Below are positions 25,008 to 33,632 of a stretch of DNA of 64,000 bases, piece by piece. Source of the DNA: Bacteroidales bacterium. Its GTDB lineage: Bacteria > Bacteroidota > Bacteroidia > Bacteroidales > UBA932. Every line of letters begins with the position of its first letter. The stretch's first letter is position 1. The position numbers and the translations under genes are program-made. The notes under the pieces are model-generated. The model was not told the origin of the DNA. It worked only from the letters and a program-made list of their open reading frames with translations, and did not search any database. The stretch lies in assembly GCA_017452265.1 (NCBI GenBank), contig JAFTMS010000034.1:1-64000 (forward strand). Direction: 5' to 3'.

Positions 25008-26201
25008 TTATTTATTGCTATATGCCTCCAGCGCCTTTTCGAGGATGAGAAGTGCACGGCGGAGATCCTCTTTCTTGAGGACATATGCTATACGGACTTC
25101 ATTGCGGCCGAGTCCCGGGGTGGAGTAGAAGCCGCTCGCCGGAGCCATCATGACCGTCTCGCCTTCGTACGAGAAGTCTGTGAGACACCATGCGCAGAAG
25201 TCTTCCGCGTCTTCCACTGGCAGTCGCGCCACAGTGTAGAAAGCACCCATAGGGATAGGGGAGTACACTCCGTGGATCTTGTTCAGACCGTCCACAAGGC
25301 ATTTTCTGCGCTCTACATATTCCTCGTAGACGTCGCGTGAATATTGTTCTGTGCCTTCAATTGAAGCCTCGGCGACAATCTGGCCGATGAGCGGAGGGGA
25401 CAGACGTGCCTGGCAGAACTTCATGACGGTCTTGAGCACATCCTTGTTCTTCGTGATAAGCGCTCCGATTCGGATGCCGCACTCGGAGTAACGCTTTGAT
25501 ACAGAGTCTATAAGAACGACGTTCTGCTCGATGTCCTTCAGGTGCATCGCCGATATGTACGGGCTTCCCGTATAGATGAATTCGCGGTACACCTCGTCGC
25601 TGAAGAGATACAGGTTGTACTTCTTCACGAGGTCTCGTATCCGGTTCATCTCCTTCTGTGTGTACAGGTATCCTGTCGGATTGTTCGGGTTGCAGATCAG
25701 GATCGCCTTTGTGCGCTCTGTTATGAGCTCTTCGAACTTCTCCACTTTAGGAAGGCAGAATCCCTCGTCAATGGTGGTCGTGACTGTCTTGATCACGGCT
25801 CCTGCCGAAATGGCAAAGCTCATGTAGTTGGCGTATGCAGGCTCCGGGACAATGATTTCGTCGCCAGGATTCAGACAGCTCAGAAAGGCGAAGAGCACAG
25901 CCTCGGAACCGCCGGAGGTGATGATGATTTCGTCGGGAGTGAGCTTGATCTGGTAGCGTTCGTAATAGTTCACGAGCTTTTCACGGAGCGACAGGAAGCC
26001 TTGGGATGGGCTGTATTCCAGTACTTCACGTCCGACATCATGCAGTGCGTCAAGAGCCTTCTGCGGAGTGGGAAGATCCGGCTGTCCGATGTTCAGGTGG
26101 TACACCTTTATGCCTCGCTCCTTTGCCTCATTGGCAAGTGGGGCGAGCTTTCTGATAGGGGATGAGGGCATTTCGAGCCCGCGTTGTGAAATGTCCGGCA
26201 T
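25008..26201 (-). CDS. Class I/II aminotransferase (aspartate aminotransferase type)
   Basis: 397 residues. PLP fold type I motifs: 'SQGFLSLREKLVNYY', 'ITSGGSEAVLFAFL', 'NPNNPTGYLYT', 'LFSDEVYREF' and the lysine of 'DSVSKRYSECGIRIG'. The C-terminal Arg in 'RNEVRIAYVL' binds the substrate carboxylate. It most likely transfers amino groups between aspartate or similar amino acids and 2-oxoglutarate in the cytoplasm. It is last in a leftward run of nucleotide-sugar genes, 18 bp after the epimerase, but its function is not obviously linked. GC content is clearly higher than in genes to the left. Confidence 0.88.
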   Translation of the reverse strand: MPDISQRGLEMPSSPIRKLAPLANEAKERGIKVYHLNIGQPDLPTPQKALDALHDVGREVLEYSPSQGFLSLREKLVNYYERYQIKLTPDEIIITSGGSEAVLFAFLSCLNPGDEIIVPEPAYANYMSFAISAGAVIKTVTTTIDEGFCLPKVEKFEELITERTKAILICNPNNPTGYLYTQKEMNRIRDLVKKYNLYLFSDEVYREFIYTGSPYISAMHLKDIEQNVVLIDSVSKRYSECGIRIGALITKNKDVLKTVMKFCQARLSPPLIGQIVAEASIEGTEQYSRDVYEEYVERRKCLVDGLNKIHGVYSPIPMGAFYTVARLPVEDAEDFCAWCLTDFSYEGETVMMAPASGFYSTPGLGRNEVRIAYVLKKEDLRRALLILEKALEAYSNK

Positions 26202-26219
26202 ATGTCTGTCCGTTTTAAA

Positions 26220-27260
26220 TTATCCGTAATATTCCTTATACCATTGTGCAAATGCGCGGAGACCGTCACGCAGGGAGGTAGATGGCTTGAAGCCGAAGTC
26301 GCGTTCGAGGGCGGAAGTGTCCGCATAAGTTACAGGAACGTCTCCTGGCTGCATAGGGACAAGCTCCTTATGTGACTCGAAATCATAGTCCTCAGGGAGC
26401 ACGCCTGAGCGGAGAAGCTCCTCCTGAAGAATGGTCACGAAGTCCAGAAGATTCTCCGGCTGGTTGTTTCCTATGTTGTATACGGCATAAGGCGGAACCG
26501 GAAGTCCGTCCTCGCCGGTCTGCTTTGCAGGGGCCTTCTGCATGACGCGGATGACTCCTTCCACGATGTCGTCCACATAGGTGAAGTCACGCTTGCAGTT
26601 ACCATAGTTGAATATCTGTATCTTTTCTCCCTTTACAAGCTTGTTCGTGAAGCCGAAATACGCCATGTCGGGGCGTCCGGCAGGGCCGTAGACCGTGAAG
26701 AAGCGTAGTCCGGTGGACGGGATGTTGTAGAGCTTGCTGTACGCATGGGCCATGAGTTCGTTGCTCTTCTTCGTCGCTGCATAGAGTGAAACCGGGTTGT
26801 CCACCTTGTCGTCGGTGGAGTACGGTACCTTCTTGTTGGAGCCGTAGACGGATGAGGATGAAGCATATACGAGATGCTCAACACCTCCGTCATACAGTGA
26901 ATACGAATGTCTGCATGCTTCAAGAATATTGTAGAAACCGATGAGGTTCGCCTCTATGTATGCATCCGGATTCGTGATGCTGTAGCGGACGCCGGCCTGG
27001 GCCGCAAGGTTTACGACGACTTGAGGCTTGAACTCTGCAAACACTTTGTCTATCAGAGCCTTGTCTGCGATGTTGCCCTTGATGAAATGAAAGTCCGGAT
27101 ACTGCTCGAGCTGCCTGAGACGTTCCTCCTTCAGACGGACGTCGTAATAGTCGTTCATGTTGTCTATGCCGACAACCGTAGGGTTCTCATACCTTTTATA
27201 AATGGCTTTCACCAGATTGCTGCCGATGAATCCGGCTGCGCCTGTCACTAATATTGTCAT
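26220..27260 (-). CDS. UDP-glucuronate 4-epimerase
   Basis: 346 residues from the start at 27260, where the Rossmann motif 'MTILVTGAAGFIGSNLV' begins; the frame is open to 27401 but the extra residues overlap the upstream gene and have no homology. Extended SDR features: 'LAAQAGVRYSITNPDAYIEA', catalytic 'YASSSSVYG' and Y-x3-K in 'SLYAATKKSNE', and 'RFFTVYGPAGRPDMAYF', typical of the CapI/LspL group converting UDP-GlcA to UDP-GalA. It follows the nucleotidyltransferase by 2 bp. With Ugd upstream it completes de novo UDP-galacturonate synthesis. Confidence 0.9.
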   Translation of the reverse strand: MTILVTGAAGFIGSNLVKAIYKRYENPTVVGIDNMNDYYDVRLKEERLRQLEQYPDFHFIKGNIADKALIDKVFAEFKPQVVVNLAAQAGVRYSITNPDAYIEANLIGFYNILEACRHSYSLYDGGVEHLVYASSSSVYGSNKKVPYSTDDKVDNPVSLYAATKKSNELMAHAYSKLYNIPSTGLRFFTVYGPAGRPDMAYFGFTNKLVKGEKIQIFNYGNCKRDFTYVDDIVEGVIRVMQKAPAKQTGEDGLPVPPYAVYNIGNNQPENLLDFVTILQEELLRSGVLPEDYDFESHKELVPMQPGDVPVTYADTSALERDFGFKPSTSLRDGLRAFAQWYKEYYG

Positions 27261-27262
27261 GA

Positions 27263-27994
27263 TTATCCAAATATCTTTTTTGCTTCTTCGTAACTGTCGA
27301 GGCTTCCTATGTCGAAGCGTCCTGCGCTCATCGGCCACGCGTGAATGACCGTATTGTCCACCATATAATGAGCGAGGTTTCCCGGCGCATCCTTTCCGCA
27401 TCCGTTCTCCACGCTGTGACGCACAAGAGGGAGATCCTTCTTCATATATATATAGAAAGGCGGTACGGCCCAGTGCGACTTCGGCTCACGAGGCTTTTCT
27501 TCCATGTCCAGCACGCGGAGATCCTCATCCAGAACCACCACGCCCGTCCTCTGCAGCCTCTCTGTGCTCGGCTGCTCATGGCACATGATGCATGAAGTTC
27601 CTTTTTCCTTGGCGAAGTCCACGAACTCCCGGAAACTGAACATCAGGATGTTGTCTGCCGCAACCACGAGCATGTCGTCATCGATATTCAGCCTTTCCAT
27701 GGCATACAGAAGGTCGCACACCGCTCCGAGGCGCGTCTCGTTGGTCGAAGTGCCGTCGTCGATGATTGTAAGTGGCTTCGTATAGTTCTGGTTTCCTGCC
27801 CAATCTTCGAAGATCGGAGCAAAGCGATGATTGGTGATGATTATGTGCTCGTCGATGTCAGGTATGCGGTCTATGTCATCGAGCATACGGCCCAGAATGG
27901 TCGAACTGCCGATTTCAAGGAGCGGCTTCGGGAAATTCCTCGTAAGCTCGCCTAAACGTGTCGCGTATCCCGCTGCTATTACAATGTTTTTCAT
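27263..27994 (-). CDS. Sugar-1-phosphate nucleotidyltransferase
   Basis: 243 residues. N-terminal 'IVIAAGYATRLGELTRNFPK' with 'PLLEIGSSTILGRML' is the NTP-transferase signature, although the usual G-G-x-G-T-R loop is changed to 'AGYATRL'. 'VVAADNILMF' gives the metal-binding Asp. Size is that of a minimal uridylyl- or guanylyltransferase without a C-terminal beta-helix. It overlaps the kinase gene by 4 bp, so kinase and nucleotidyltransferase are translated as a pair. The likely reaction is UTP plus uronate-1-phosphate to UDP-uronate, an inference from its partner. Confidence 0.85.
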   Translation of the reverse strand: MKNIVIAAGYATRLGELTRNFPKPLLEIGSSTILGRMLDDIDRIPDIDEHIIITNHRFAPIFEDWAGNQNYTKPLTIIDDGTSTNETRLGAVCDLLYAMERLNIDDDMLVVAADNILMFSFREFVDFAKEKGTSCIMCHEQPSTERLQRTGVVVLDEDLRVLDMEEKPREPKSHWAVPPFYIYMKKDLPLVRHSVENGCGKDAPGNLAHYMVDNTVIHAWPMSAGRFDIGSLDSYEEAKKIFG

Positions 27995-29133
27995 ATGAAT
28001 CTTGCTCCGTCGTCAGTCTTGCAGAAGTGAATTTCGAATGTGTCGGTATATTCCGGGAACATGCGCAGGTACTCCGACGTAATCTGCTCGCGGATGGCTT
28101 CCTTCTTCGAAGGGTCCACAAGAGCGATGCACGCTCCCTTGAATCCGGCTCCGCTGAAGCGTCCGCCGTAGATCCCGTCGCACTGCCGCATGATGTTGTA
28201 TATCGCGATCAGTTCTTCGCTTCCGCATTCGTAATTCTTTATCGAACTTTCACAGCTTTCGTAGCTGAGCTGTCCGAAGAGCGTGAGATTTCCTGTCTCC
28301 CAAGCTGTTACGCCCTTGCGGACGCGTTTGTATTCGCTGTAGAAATGCTCTGCGCGGCGGGCGAAACGCGGAGGCATCTTGTCGCGTGTCAGGTCGTATG
28401 TCTCGCGCGGCACGTCCCTGAGGAATGTCTTGTCGAGGTTCTTCAGCGGCATGCCTGTGTATGCCATCATGTTCCACGCCGCCGTCTTGCACTCCGCCAC
28501 ACGGAGGTTGTAGTCGCTGCTGACAAGGCTGCGCGTGAGTCCCGAGAATATGATTGCAAGCTCGAATTCGGGCATACGCGGATTCTTGCGTATGATTCTG
28601 TACTGCTCTGTGTCTGTGTCGAGGAACAGAAGCGAGTCCTTCTCGCCGAGCACGATGCAGGCCTGGTCCAGGATGCCGTTGGTCAGTCCGATATATTCCC
28701 TTTCCGCCTGGCTGGCCGTCTTGATCACCTCCATCTTGGAAAGCGTGATGCTGTTGGCCTTTGCCAGCGCCATGACATATGCCGTCAGCACTGCTGCGCT
28801 GCTTGAAAGTCCGCCCACAGGGAGGCTGCCCTTGATGACTCCGCGTATGCCTCTGGTCAGTTCGAAACGCTTCTTGAGCGCATATTTCGCTCCGCGTGCA
28901 TAGTCGCCCCAGTTTCCTTCCTTCACCTGTGTCGGCTTGGTCACGTCAAAGCTGACTTCCCCCTCGAAGGTCTCGCTGTGCAAAGAGACGCTTCCGTCCT
29001 CGGTCGGGCTGAACCACAGGTCCACGCCCTTGTCAAAAGCAAAGCCTGTCACAAGTCCGTGCTGATGGTCGACGTGGGCGCCGAGCGGGCACACGCGATA
29101 AGGCGAAAATATATGATACTGATAGTTTTCCAT
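27991..29133 (-). CDS. GHMP kinase, galacturonokinase-like
   Basis: 380 residues. The opening 'SPYRVCPLGAHVDHQHGLVT' replaces the galactokinase 'GRVNLIGEHTDY' motif and closely resembles the plant galacturonic acid kinase sequence as I recall it, including 'TFEGEVSF', 'SDYNLRVAEC' and 'YECGSEELIAIYNIM'. The ATP-binding 'LPVGGLSSSAAV' and the C-terminal 'GGRFSGAGFKGACIALVD' are GHMP motifs. It would phosphorylate galacturonate (or another hexose/uronate) at C1, giving the substrate for the coupled nucleotidyltransferase. Substrate is inferred; plain galactokinase is less likely because the sugar-binding N-terminus differs. Confidence 0.8.
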   Translation of the reverse strand: MENYQYHIFSPYRVCPLGAHVDHQHGLVTGFAFDKGVDLWFSPTEDGSVSLHSETFEGEVSFDVTKPTQVKEGNWGDYARGAKYALKKRFELTRGIRGVIKGSLPVGGLSSSAAVLTAYVMALAKANSITLSKMEVIKTASQAEREYIGLTNGILDQACIVLGEKDSLLFLDTDTEQYRIIRKNPRMPEFELAIIFSGLTRSLVSSDYNLRVAECKTAAWNMMAYTGMPLKNLDKTFLRDVPRETYDLTRDKMPPRFARRAEHFYSEYKRVRKGVTAWETGNLTLFGQLSYESCESSIKNYECGSEELIAIYNIMRQCDGIYGGRFSGAGFKGACIALVDPSKKEAIREQITSEYLRMFPEYTDTFEIHFCKTDDGARFI

Positions 29134-29144
29134 AATCCGTCAGA

Positions 29145-30377
29145 CTAATCACGTTTGAAAATGTCCCTTGTGTAGACTTTCTCCACGACATCGTCCAGCA
29201 CTGAATCGTAGCGGTTTGCGATGATGGAGTCGCTCATCTGCTTGAATTTCTCGAGGTCGTTCACGACAAGGCTGCCGAAGAACGTCGTCCCGTCTTCGAG
29301 CGTCGGTTCGTATATTATCACCTTCGCTCCCTTCGCCTTCACGCGCTTCATCACGCCCTGGATCGAGCTCTGACGGAAGTTGTCCGAGTTCGACTTCATC
29401 GTCAGACGGTACACTCCGATGGTGCAGCCGACCTCCTTCGATGCGTCGTAAGTGGCGTTCTCGTCGTAATATCCGGCAAGGCTCAGCACCCTGTCGGCAA
29501 TGAAGTCCTTGCGCGTCCTGTTGCTCTCCACAATGGCCCTGACGAGGTTCTGAGGCACATCGTCATAGTTCGCAAGGAGCTGCTTGGTGTCCTTTGGAAG
29601 ACAATATCCGCCGTATCCGAAAGAAGGATTGTTATAGTGGTCGCCGATGCGTGGGTCGAGGCTCACTCCGCGTATTATCTCCTGGGTGTCGAGGCCCTTC
29701 ATCTCGGCGTATGTGTCGAGCTCGTTGAAATACGAGACGCGCAGGGCGAGGTATGTGTTTGCGAAGAGCTTCACGGCTTCTGCCTCGGTGTAGCCCATGA
29801 AGAGGGTGTCGATGTCCGGCTTGAGCGCTCCCTCCTGCAGAAGTCCTGCGAAAGTGTGGGCCGCCTTCATCAGACGAGGGTTCAGGGTGTCCGTGCCCAC
29901 GATGATGCGCGAAGGGTAGAGGTTGTCGTAGAGGGCCTTTGATTCGCGGAGGAACTCAGGGGAGAACATGATGTTGTCGCAGTGGAACTTCTCTCGCACT
30001 GATGCCGTAAATCCCACAGGCACAGTGGATTTGATTATCATTATCGCGTCCGGATTCACTGACATCACAAGCTTTATCACAGCCTCTACGGCCGATGTGT
30101 CGAAGAAGTTCTTCTTCGCGTCGTAATTGGTCGGGGCCGCGATGACCACGAATTCCGCATCCCTGTAGGCTGCCTCGCCGTCGAGGGTCGCCGTAAGGTC
30201 CAGCTCCTTTTCCGCAAAATATTTCTCGATGTACTCGTCCTGTATCGGAGACTTCCTCCTGTTTATCATCTCCACCTTTTCAGGCACGATGTCCACAGCC
30301 ATGACGCTGTGCTTCTGAGCGAGCAGGGTCGCCATCGACAGACCCACATATCCCGTTCCTGCTACTGCTATCTTCAT
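29145..30377 (-). CDS. ugd: UDP-glucose 6-dehydrogenase (copy 2)
   Basis: 410 residues with the same motifs as the copy at 19197: '[17 protein letters not shown]', '[20 protein letters not shown]', '[20 protein letters not shown]' and the catalytic cysteine in '[15 protein letters not shown]'. Makes UDP-glucuronate. Protein identity between the copies is high, but codon use differs: this one is GC-rich like its neighbours. It is placed ahead of the kinase gene with an 11-bp gap, in a UDP-uronate operon. It lacks the two short insertions of copy 1 and is the standard length. Confidence 0.95.
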   Translation of the reverse strand: MKIAVAGTGYVGLSMATLLAQKHSVMAVDIVPEKVEMINRRKSPIQDEYIEKYFAEKELDLTATLDGEAAYRDAEFVVIAAPTNYDAKKNFFDTSAVEAVIKLVMSVNPDAIMIIKSTVPVGFTASVREKFHCDNIMFSPEFLRESKALYDNLYPSRIIVGTDTLNPRLMKAAHTFAGLLQEGALKPDIDTLFMGYTEAEAVKLFANTYLALRVSYFNELDTYAEMKGLDTQEIIRGVSLDPRIGDHYNNPSFGYGGYCLPKDTKQLLANYDDVPQNLVRAIVESNRTRKDFIADRVLSLAGYYDENATYDASKEVGCTIGVYRLTMKSNSDNFRQSSIQGVMKRVKAKGAKVIIYEPTLEDGTTFFGSLVVNDLEKFKQMSDSIIANRYDSVLDDVVEKVYTRDIFKRD

Positions 30378-30387
30378 ATCACACGAA

Positions 30388-30435
30388 TTTCGCAGGCCTT
30401 ATGTAAATATGCGGAAGACGCCGGTGCCTGCGAAA
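30388..30435 (-). terminator. Inverted repeat between rfbD and ugd
   Basis: Perfect 10-bp inverted repeat (TTTCGCAGGC / GCCTGCGAAA) with a 28-base loop in the 99-bp gap between the two leftward genes. It may attenuate transcription passing from rfbD into ugd; on the minus strand no clear T run follows. Confidence 0.4.
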
Positions 30436-30476
30436 CTTTTCCCGACACGCTTCCTGTAATCTGATGATGACCTGTC

Positions 30477-31394
30477 CTACATCTCCTTGAGGTTGGAGAT
30501 GCACTTGCGGAGAGAGTCGGTCCAGTACGGAACCACGACGCCGAACGTCTCCTTGATCCTGGTCTTGTCGAGGACGGAGTATGCCGGGCGCTTTACCGGA
30601 CTCGGGAATTCGTCGCTGTGGCAAGGCCGGACGTCGCAGGCTGTGGTGCCGTTGTATTCGGCAATCATCTTTGTGAAGTCGTACCAGCTGCAGACGCCTT
30701 CGTTGCTGTAGTGGTAGATGCCGCTCTTCGGATATGGTGACGCCGGGGACGTGCCGCGATGTGAACCATAGTCCTCCAGTATCACTTTTACGGCGTTGGC
30801 AAGATCCAGGGCATATGTCGGCGTGCCTGCCTGGTCGAAGACCACCTTCAGCTGGGGTTTCGTGGCCGTCAGGTTCATCATCGTCCTGCAGAAATTCTTT
30901 CCGAATTCGCTGTAGAGCCATGCCGTGCGGATGATGACGTGGTCGCAGCCGGTGCCGATGACCTTCTGCTCGCCGTGGAGCTTGGTGAGGCCGTAGACTC
31001 CGGTCGGTGTGCCTGTCCTGTCCTCGGTGCAAGGCGTGTTGTACGGCTCGCCTCCGAACACATAGTCGGTCGATATGTGCACCAGCAGGCCGCCGGCCTC
31101 CTTCATCGCCGTAGCGAGGTTTCCGGGAGCGGTGGCGTTGAGCGTCTCCGCCAGTTCTGCGTTGGTCTCGGCGGCATCCACGTTGGTGTAGGCCGCACAG
31201 TTGACGATGGCGTCGACTTTTTCCGCGTGCACGACTGCACGTATCGCGTCCATGTCGGTGATGTCGAGGAACATGGTCTCCTGTCCTTCGATCTGGTTCA
31301 CGTCTGTGAATATGTATCTGTCTGCGCTGTTCCGTGAGATGATGCGCATCTCGTTGCCGAGCTGGCCGTTGGCCCCTGTCACTAATATGTTCAT
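30477..31394 (-). CDS. rfbD: dTDP-4-dehydrorhamnose reductase
   Basis: 305 residues. 'MNILVTGANGQLGNEMRIIS', 'VNCAAYTNVDAAETN', 'HISTDYVFGGEPYNTPCTED' and the catalytic Y-x3-K in 'GVYGLTKLHGEQ' are diagnostic for RmlD. It reduces dTDP-4-keto-L-rhamnose with NADPH, the last step of dTDP-L-rhamnose synthesis. It is divergent from rfbA. The intermediate epimerase RfbC is not present nearby. It heads the leftward set of nucleotide-sugar genes. Confidence 0.95.
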   Translation of the reverse strand: MNILVTGANGQLGNEMRIISRNSADRYIFTDVNQIEGQETMFLDITDMDAIRAVVHAEKVDAIVNCAAYTNVDAAETNAELAETLNATAPGNLATAMKEAGGLLVHISTDYVFGGEPYNTPCTEDRTGTPTGVYGLTKLHGEQKVIGTGCDHVIIRTAWLYSEFGKNFCRTMMNLTATKPQLKVVFDQAGTPTYALDLANAVKVILEDYGSHRGTSPASPYPKSGIYHYSNEGVCSWYDFTKMIAEYNGTTACDVRPCHSDEFPSPVKRPAYSVLDKTRIKETFGVVVPYWTDSLRKCISNLKEM

Positions 31395-31426
31395 TCTGTC
31401 ACGTTTTCTTAAAACCCTTTATCCTG

Positions 31427-31458
31427 CAAATATACAAACACCGTTGCAAATTGGCAAG
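31427..31458 (-). promoter_or_regulatory. Probable rfbD promoter
   Basis: On the minus strand TATATTTG (31434-31427) fits the -7 element exactly; CTTG lies 20 bp upstream as a partial -33 element. The rfbD start is 33 bp downstream. Confidence 0.55.
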
Positions 31459-31493
31459 ATTTCATTTCATGGAAAGAAGATACGTCGCAAGTG

Positions 31494-31525
31494 TTTGCAA
31501 ATATGAATGAAAAAGGCTACCTTTA
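31494..31525 (+). promoter_or_regulatory. Probable rfbA promoter
   Basis: TTTG at 31494-31497, a 20-bp spacer and TACCTTTA at 31518-31525, one base off the TAnnTTTG consensus. The rfbA ATG is 34 bp further on. Confidence 0.55.
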
Positions 31526-31558
31526 CGCAGATATTGAAACAGAATTGAATCGAAATAT

Positions 31559-32446
31559 ATGAAAGGTATCGTTCTCGCGGGTGGAAGCGGCACACGTCTC
31601 TATCCGATTACCAAAGGAGTCAGCAAGCAGCTGCTTCCCATCTATGACAAACCTATGGTCTATTATCCGATTTCCGTTCTCATGCAGGCGGGAATACGCG
31701 ACATCCTCGTAATCTCCACGCCACAGGATCTGCCTGGTTTCCAGAGGCTTCTGGGGGATGGCAGCTGCTATGGCGTGCACATGACCTATGCCGAGCAGCC
31801 TTCTCCTGACGGACTCGCCCAGGCCTTCCTGATAGGGGAGGAGTTCATCGGCGATGACAGCGCATGTCTGGTCCTGGGAGACAATATCTTCCATGGAAAC
31901 GGCTTCGAGCCTATGCTGAAGGAGGCCGTCCGTGCTGCTGAGGAGGACGGCAAGGCGACGGTCTTCGGGTATTGGGTGCACGATCCCGAGCGCTATGGAG
32001 TGGCTGAATTCGACAAGGACGGCAACTGCCTGAGCATAGAGGAGAAACCGTCGGAGCCGAAGAGCAACTACGCCGTCGTAGGTCTGTATTTCTATCCGAA
32101 CAAGGTCGTGAATGTGGCGAAGAACATACGTCCGTCAGCGCGTGGCGAGCTTGAGATCACGTCGGTGAATCAGCGCTTCCTTGATGACGGTGAACTGAAG
32201 GTGCAGACGTTGGGACGCGGTTTCGCATGGCTGGATACGGGCACACACGACTCGCTTTCGGAGGCCTCGACGTTTGTGGAGGTCATCGAGAAGAGGCAGG
32301 GCCTGAAGATAGCGTGCCTGGAGGAAATCGCCTATCTCAACGGCTGGATAGATGCTGCGAAACTGAAGGAACTCGCGGAACCGATGAAGAAGAACCAGTA
32401 CGGCCAGTACCTGCTCCAGGTGGCTGACGACCATAAGACAAGATAA
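31559..32446 (+). CDS. rfbA: Glucose-1-phosphate thymidylyltransferase
   Basis: 295 residues, standard RmlA. '[20 protein letters not shown]' is the nucleotide-binding loop, followed by '[20 protein letters not shown]', '[10 protein letters not shown]' with the metal-binding Asp, and '[19 protein letters not shown]'. It makes dTDP-glucose from dTTP and glucose-1-phosphate, the first step to dTDP-rhamnose. First gene of the rightward rfbA-rfbB-manC unit; the next start is 3 bp after its stop. Confidence 0.97.
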   Translation: MKGIVLAGGSGTRLYPITKGVSKQLLPIYDKPMVYYPISVLMQAGIRDILVISTPQDLPGFQRLLGDGSCYGVHMTYAEQPSPDGLAQAFLIGEEFIGDDSACLVLGDNIFHGNGFEPMLKEAVRAAEEDGKATVFGYWVHDPERYGVAEFDKDGNCLSIEEKPSEPKSNYAVVGLYFYPNKVVNVAKNIRPSARGELEITSVNQRFLDDGELKVQTLGRGFAWLDTGTHDSLSEASTFVEVIEKRQGLKIACLEEIAYLNGWIDAAKLKELAEPMKKNQYGQYLLQVADDHKTR

Positions 32447-32448
32447 TC

Positions 32449-33630
32449 ATGAAAAGGAACATAATCATTACAGGCGGCGCCGGCTTCATAGGGTCACACG
32501 TCGTTCGTCTTTTTGTAAACAAGTACCCTGAATACAATATAATCAACGTCGACAAGCTCACGTATGCCGGCAATCTGGCAAACCTCAAGGACATAGAGGA
32601 CAGGCCGAATTATAAGTTCGTGAAGATGGACATCTGCGACTTTGATGCCTTCTATCAGCTGATGCAGGACGAGAAGGTTGATGGAATCATACATCTTGCC
32701 GCAGAGTCTCATGTAGACAGGTCCATCAAGGATCCTTTCACTTTCGCCAGGACCAATGTGATGGGCACTCTGTCATTGCTTCAGGCTGCCAAACTCTATT
32801 GGGAACCATACAATTACCTCATGCCGGAGAACGCCTCATGTCATTGCGAGGGCGAAGCCCGTGGCAATCTCATCCCATGCCGCTTCTACCACATCAGCAC
32901 CGACGAAGTCTACGGCGCCCTCACGATGAACCACCCCGAAGGCATCGAGCCGCCGTTCCAGACCGTAGCCTCATCCGAAGGCCACAAGGCATATGGCGAC
33001 GACTTCTTCTACGAGACCACGAAATACAATCCGCACTCTCCGTACAGCGCATCCAAGGCCTCATCCGACCATTTCGTAAGGGCATACCACGACACTTACG
33101 GCATGCCGACGATAGTCACGAACTGCTCGAACAACTATGGGCCGTATCAGTTCCCTGAAAAGCTTATCCCATTGTTCATCAACAATATACGTCACGGCAA
33201 GCCGCTTCCTGTATATGGTAAGGGCGAGAATGTCCGTGACTGGCTGTTTGTTGAGGACCATGCACGTGCCATCGACACTATATTCCACTGCGGCAAGATA
33301 GCCGAGACCTATAACATAGGCGGCTTCAACGAGTGGAAGAACATCGACCTCATCACGGTGATGATCAGGACCGTAGACCGTATCCTCGGTAATCCGGAAG
33401 GCCACAGCGACCACCTGATAACATATGTCACCGACCGCCTCGGCCACGACGCACGCTATGCCATCGACAGCACGAAGCTTCAGAAGGAGCTGGGCTGGGA
33501 ACCGTCCCTCCAGTTCGAGGAAGGCATCGAAAAGACCGTCCGCTGGTATCTCGAGCATCAGGAATGGATGGACAACATCACGAGCGGTGAGTACGAGAAG
33601 TACTACGAGGAAATGTACAAGGGAAGATAG
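32449..33630 (+). CDS. rfbB: dTDP-glucose 4,6-dehydratase with an in-frame repeat insertion
   Basis: 393 residues. 'GGAGFIGSHVVRLFVNKYPE' binds NAD; catalytic residues are in 'HISTDEVYG' (D152, E153) and Y-x3-K in 'SPYSASKASSDHF'. The enzyme forms dTDP-4-keto-6-deoxyglucose. Between 'AAKLYWEP' and 'RFYHISTDEVYG' it carries extra residues (about 128-144, 'NASCHCEGEARGNLIPC') absent from the RmlB relatives I know. They are encoded by a palindromic repeat at 32841-32872 that adds roughly 16 residues without a frame change. The loop lies just before the active-site strand, so folding is probably kept but activity is uncertain. Confidence 0.93.
   Translation: MKRNIIITGGAGFIGSHVVRLFVNKYPEYNIINVDKLTYAGNLANLKDIEDRPNYKFVKMDICDFDAFYQLMQDEKVDGIIHLAAESHVDRSIKDPFTFARTNVMGTLSLLQAAKLYWEPYNYLMPENASCHCEGEARGNLIPCRFYHISTDEVYGALTMNHPEGIEPPFQTVASSEGHKAYGDDFFYETTKYNPHSPYSASKASSDHFVRAYHDTYGMPTIVTNCSNNYGPYQFPEKLIPLFINNIRHGKPLPVYGKGENVRDWLFVEDHARAIDTIFHCGKIAETYNIGGFNEWKNIDLITVMIRTVDRILGNPEGHSDHLITYVTDRLGHDARYAIDSTKLQKELGWEPSLQFEEGIEKTVRWYLEHQEWMDNITSGEYEKYYEEMYKGR
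32841..32872. repeat. Palindromic repeat element inside rfbB
   Basis: The unit 'TCATTGCGAGGGCGAAGCCC' continuing 'GTGGCAATCTC' folds into a stem: ATTGC pairs with GCAAT, GGGC with GCCC, with a GAA loop. This is the common 'cattgcgag…ggcaatctc' type of dispersed repeat. A related copy lies at 35057-35082 outside genes. Confidence 0.75.
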
Positions 33631-33632
33631 TG

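Noticed and set aside
27958-28806. 282-residue plus-strand frame opposite the GHMP kinase
   Set aside because: No domain, shadow of a coding region with strong kinase motifs.
30379-31032. 217-residue minus-strand frame overlapping rfbD
   Set aside because: Out-of-frame reading of rfbD with extreme Arg/His content.
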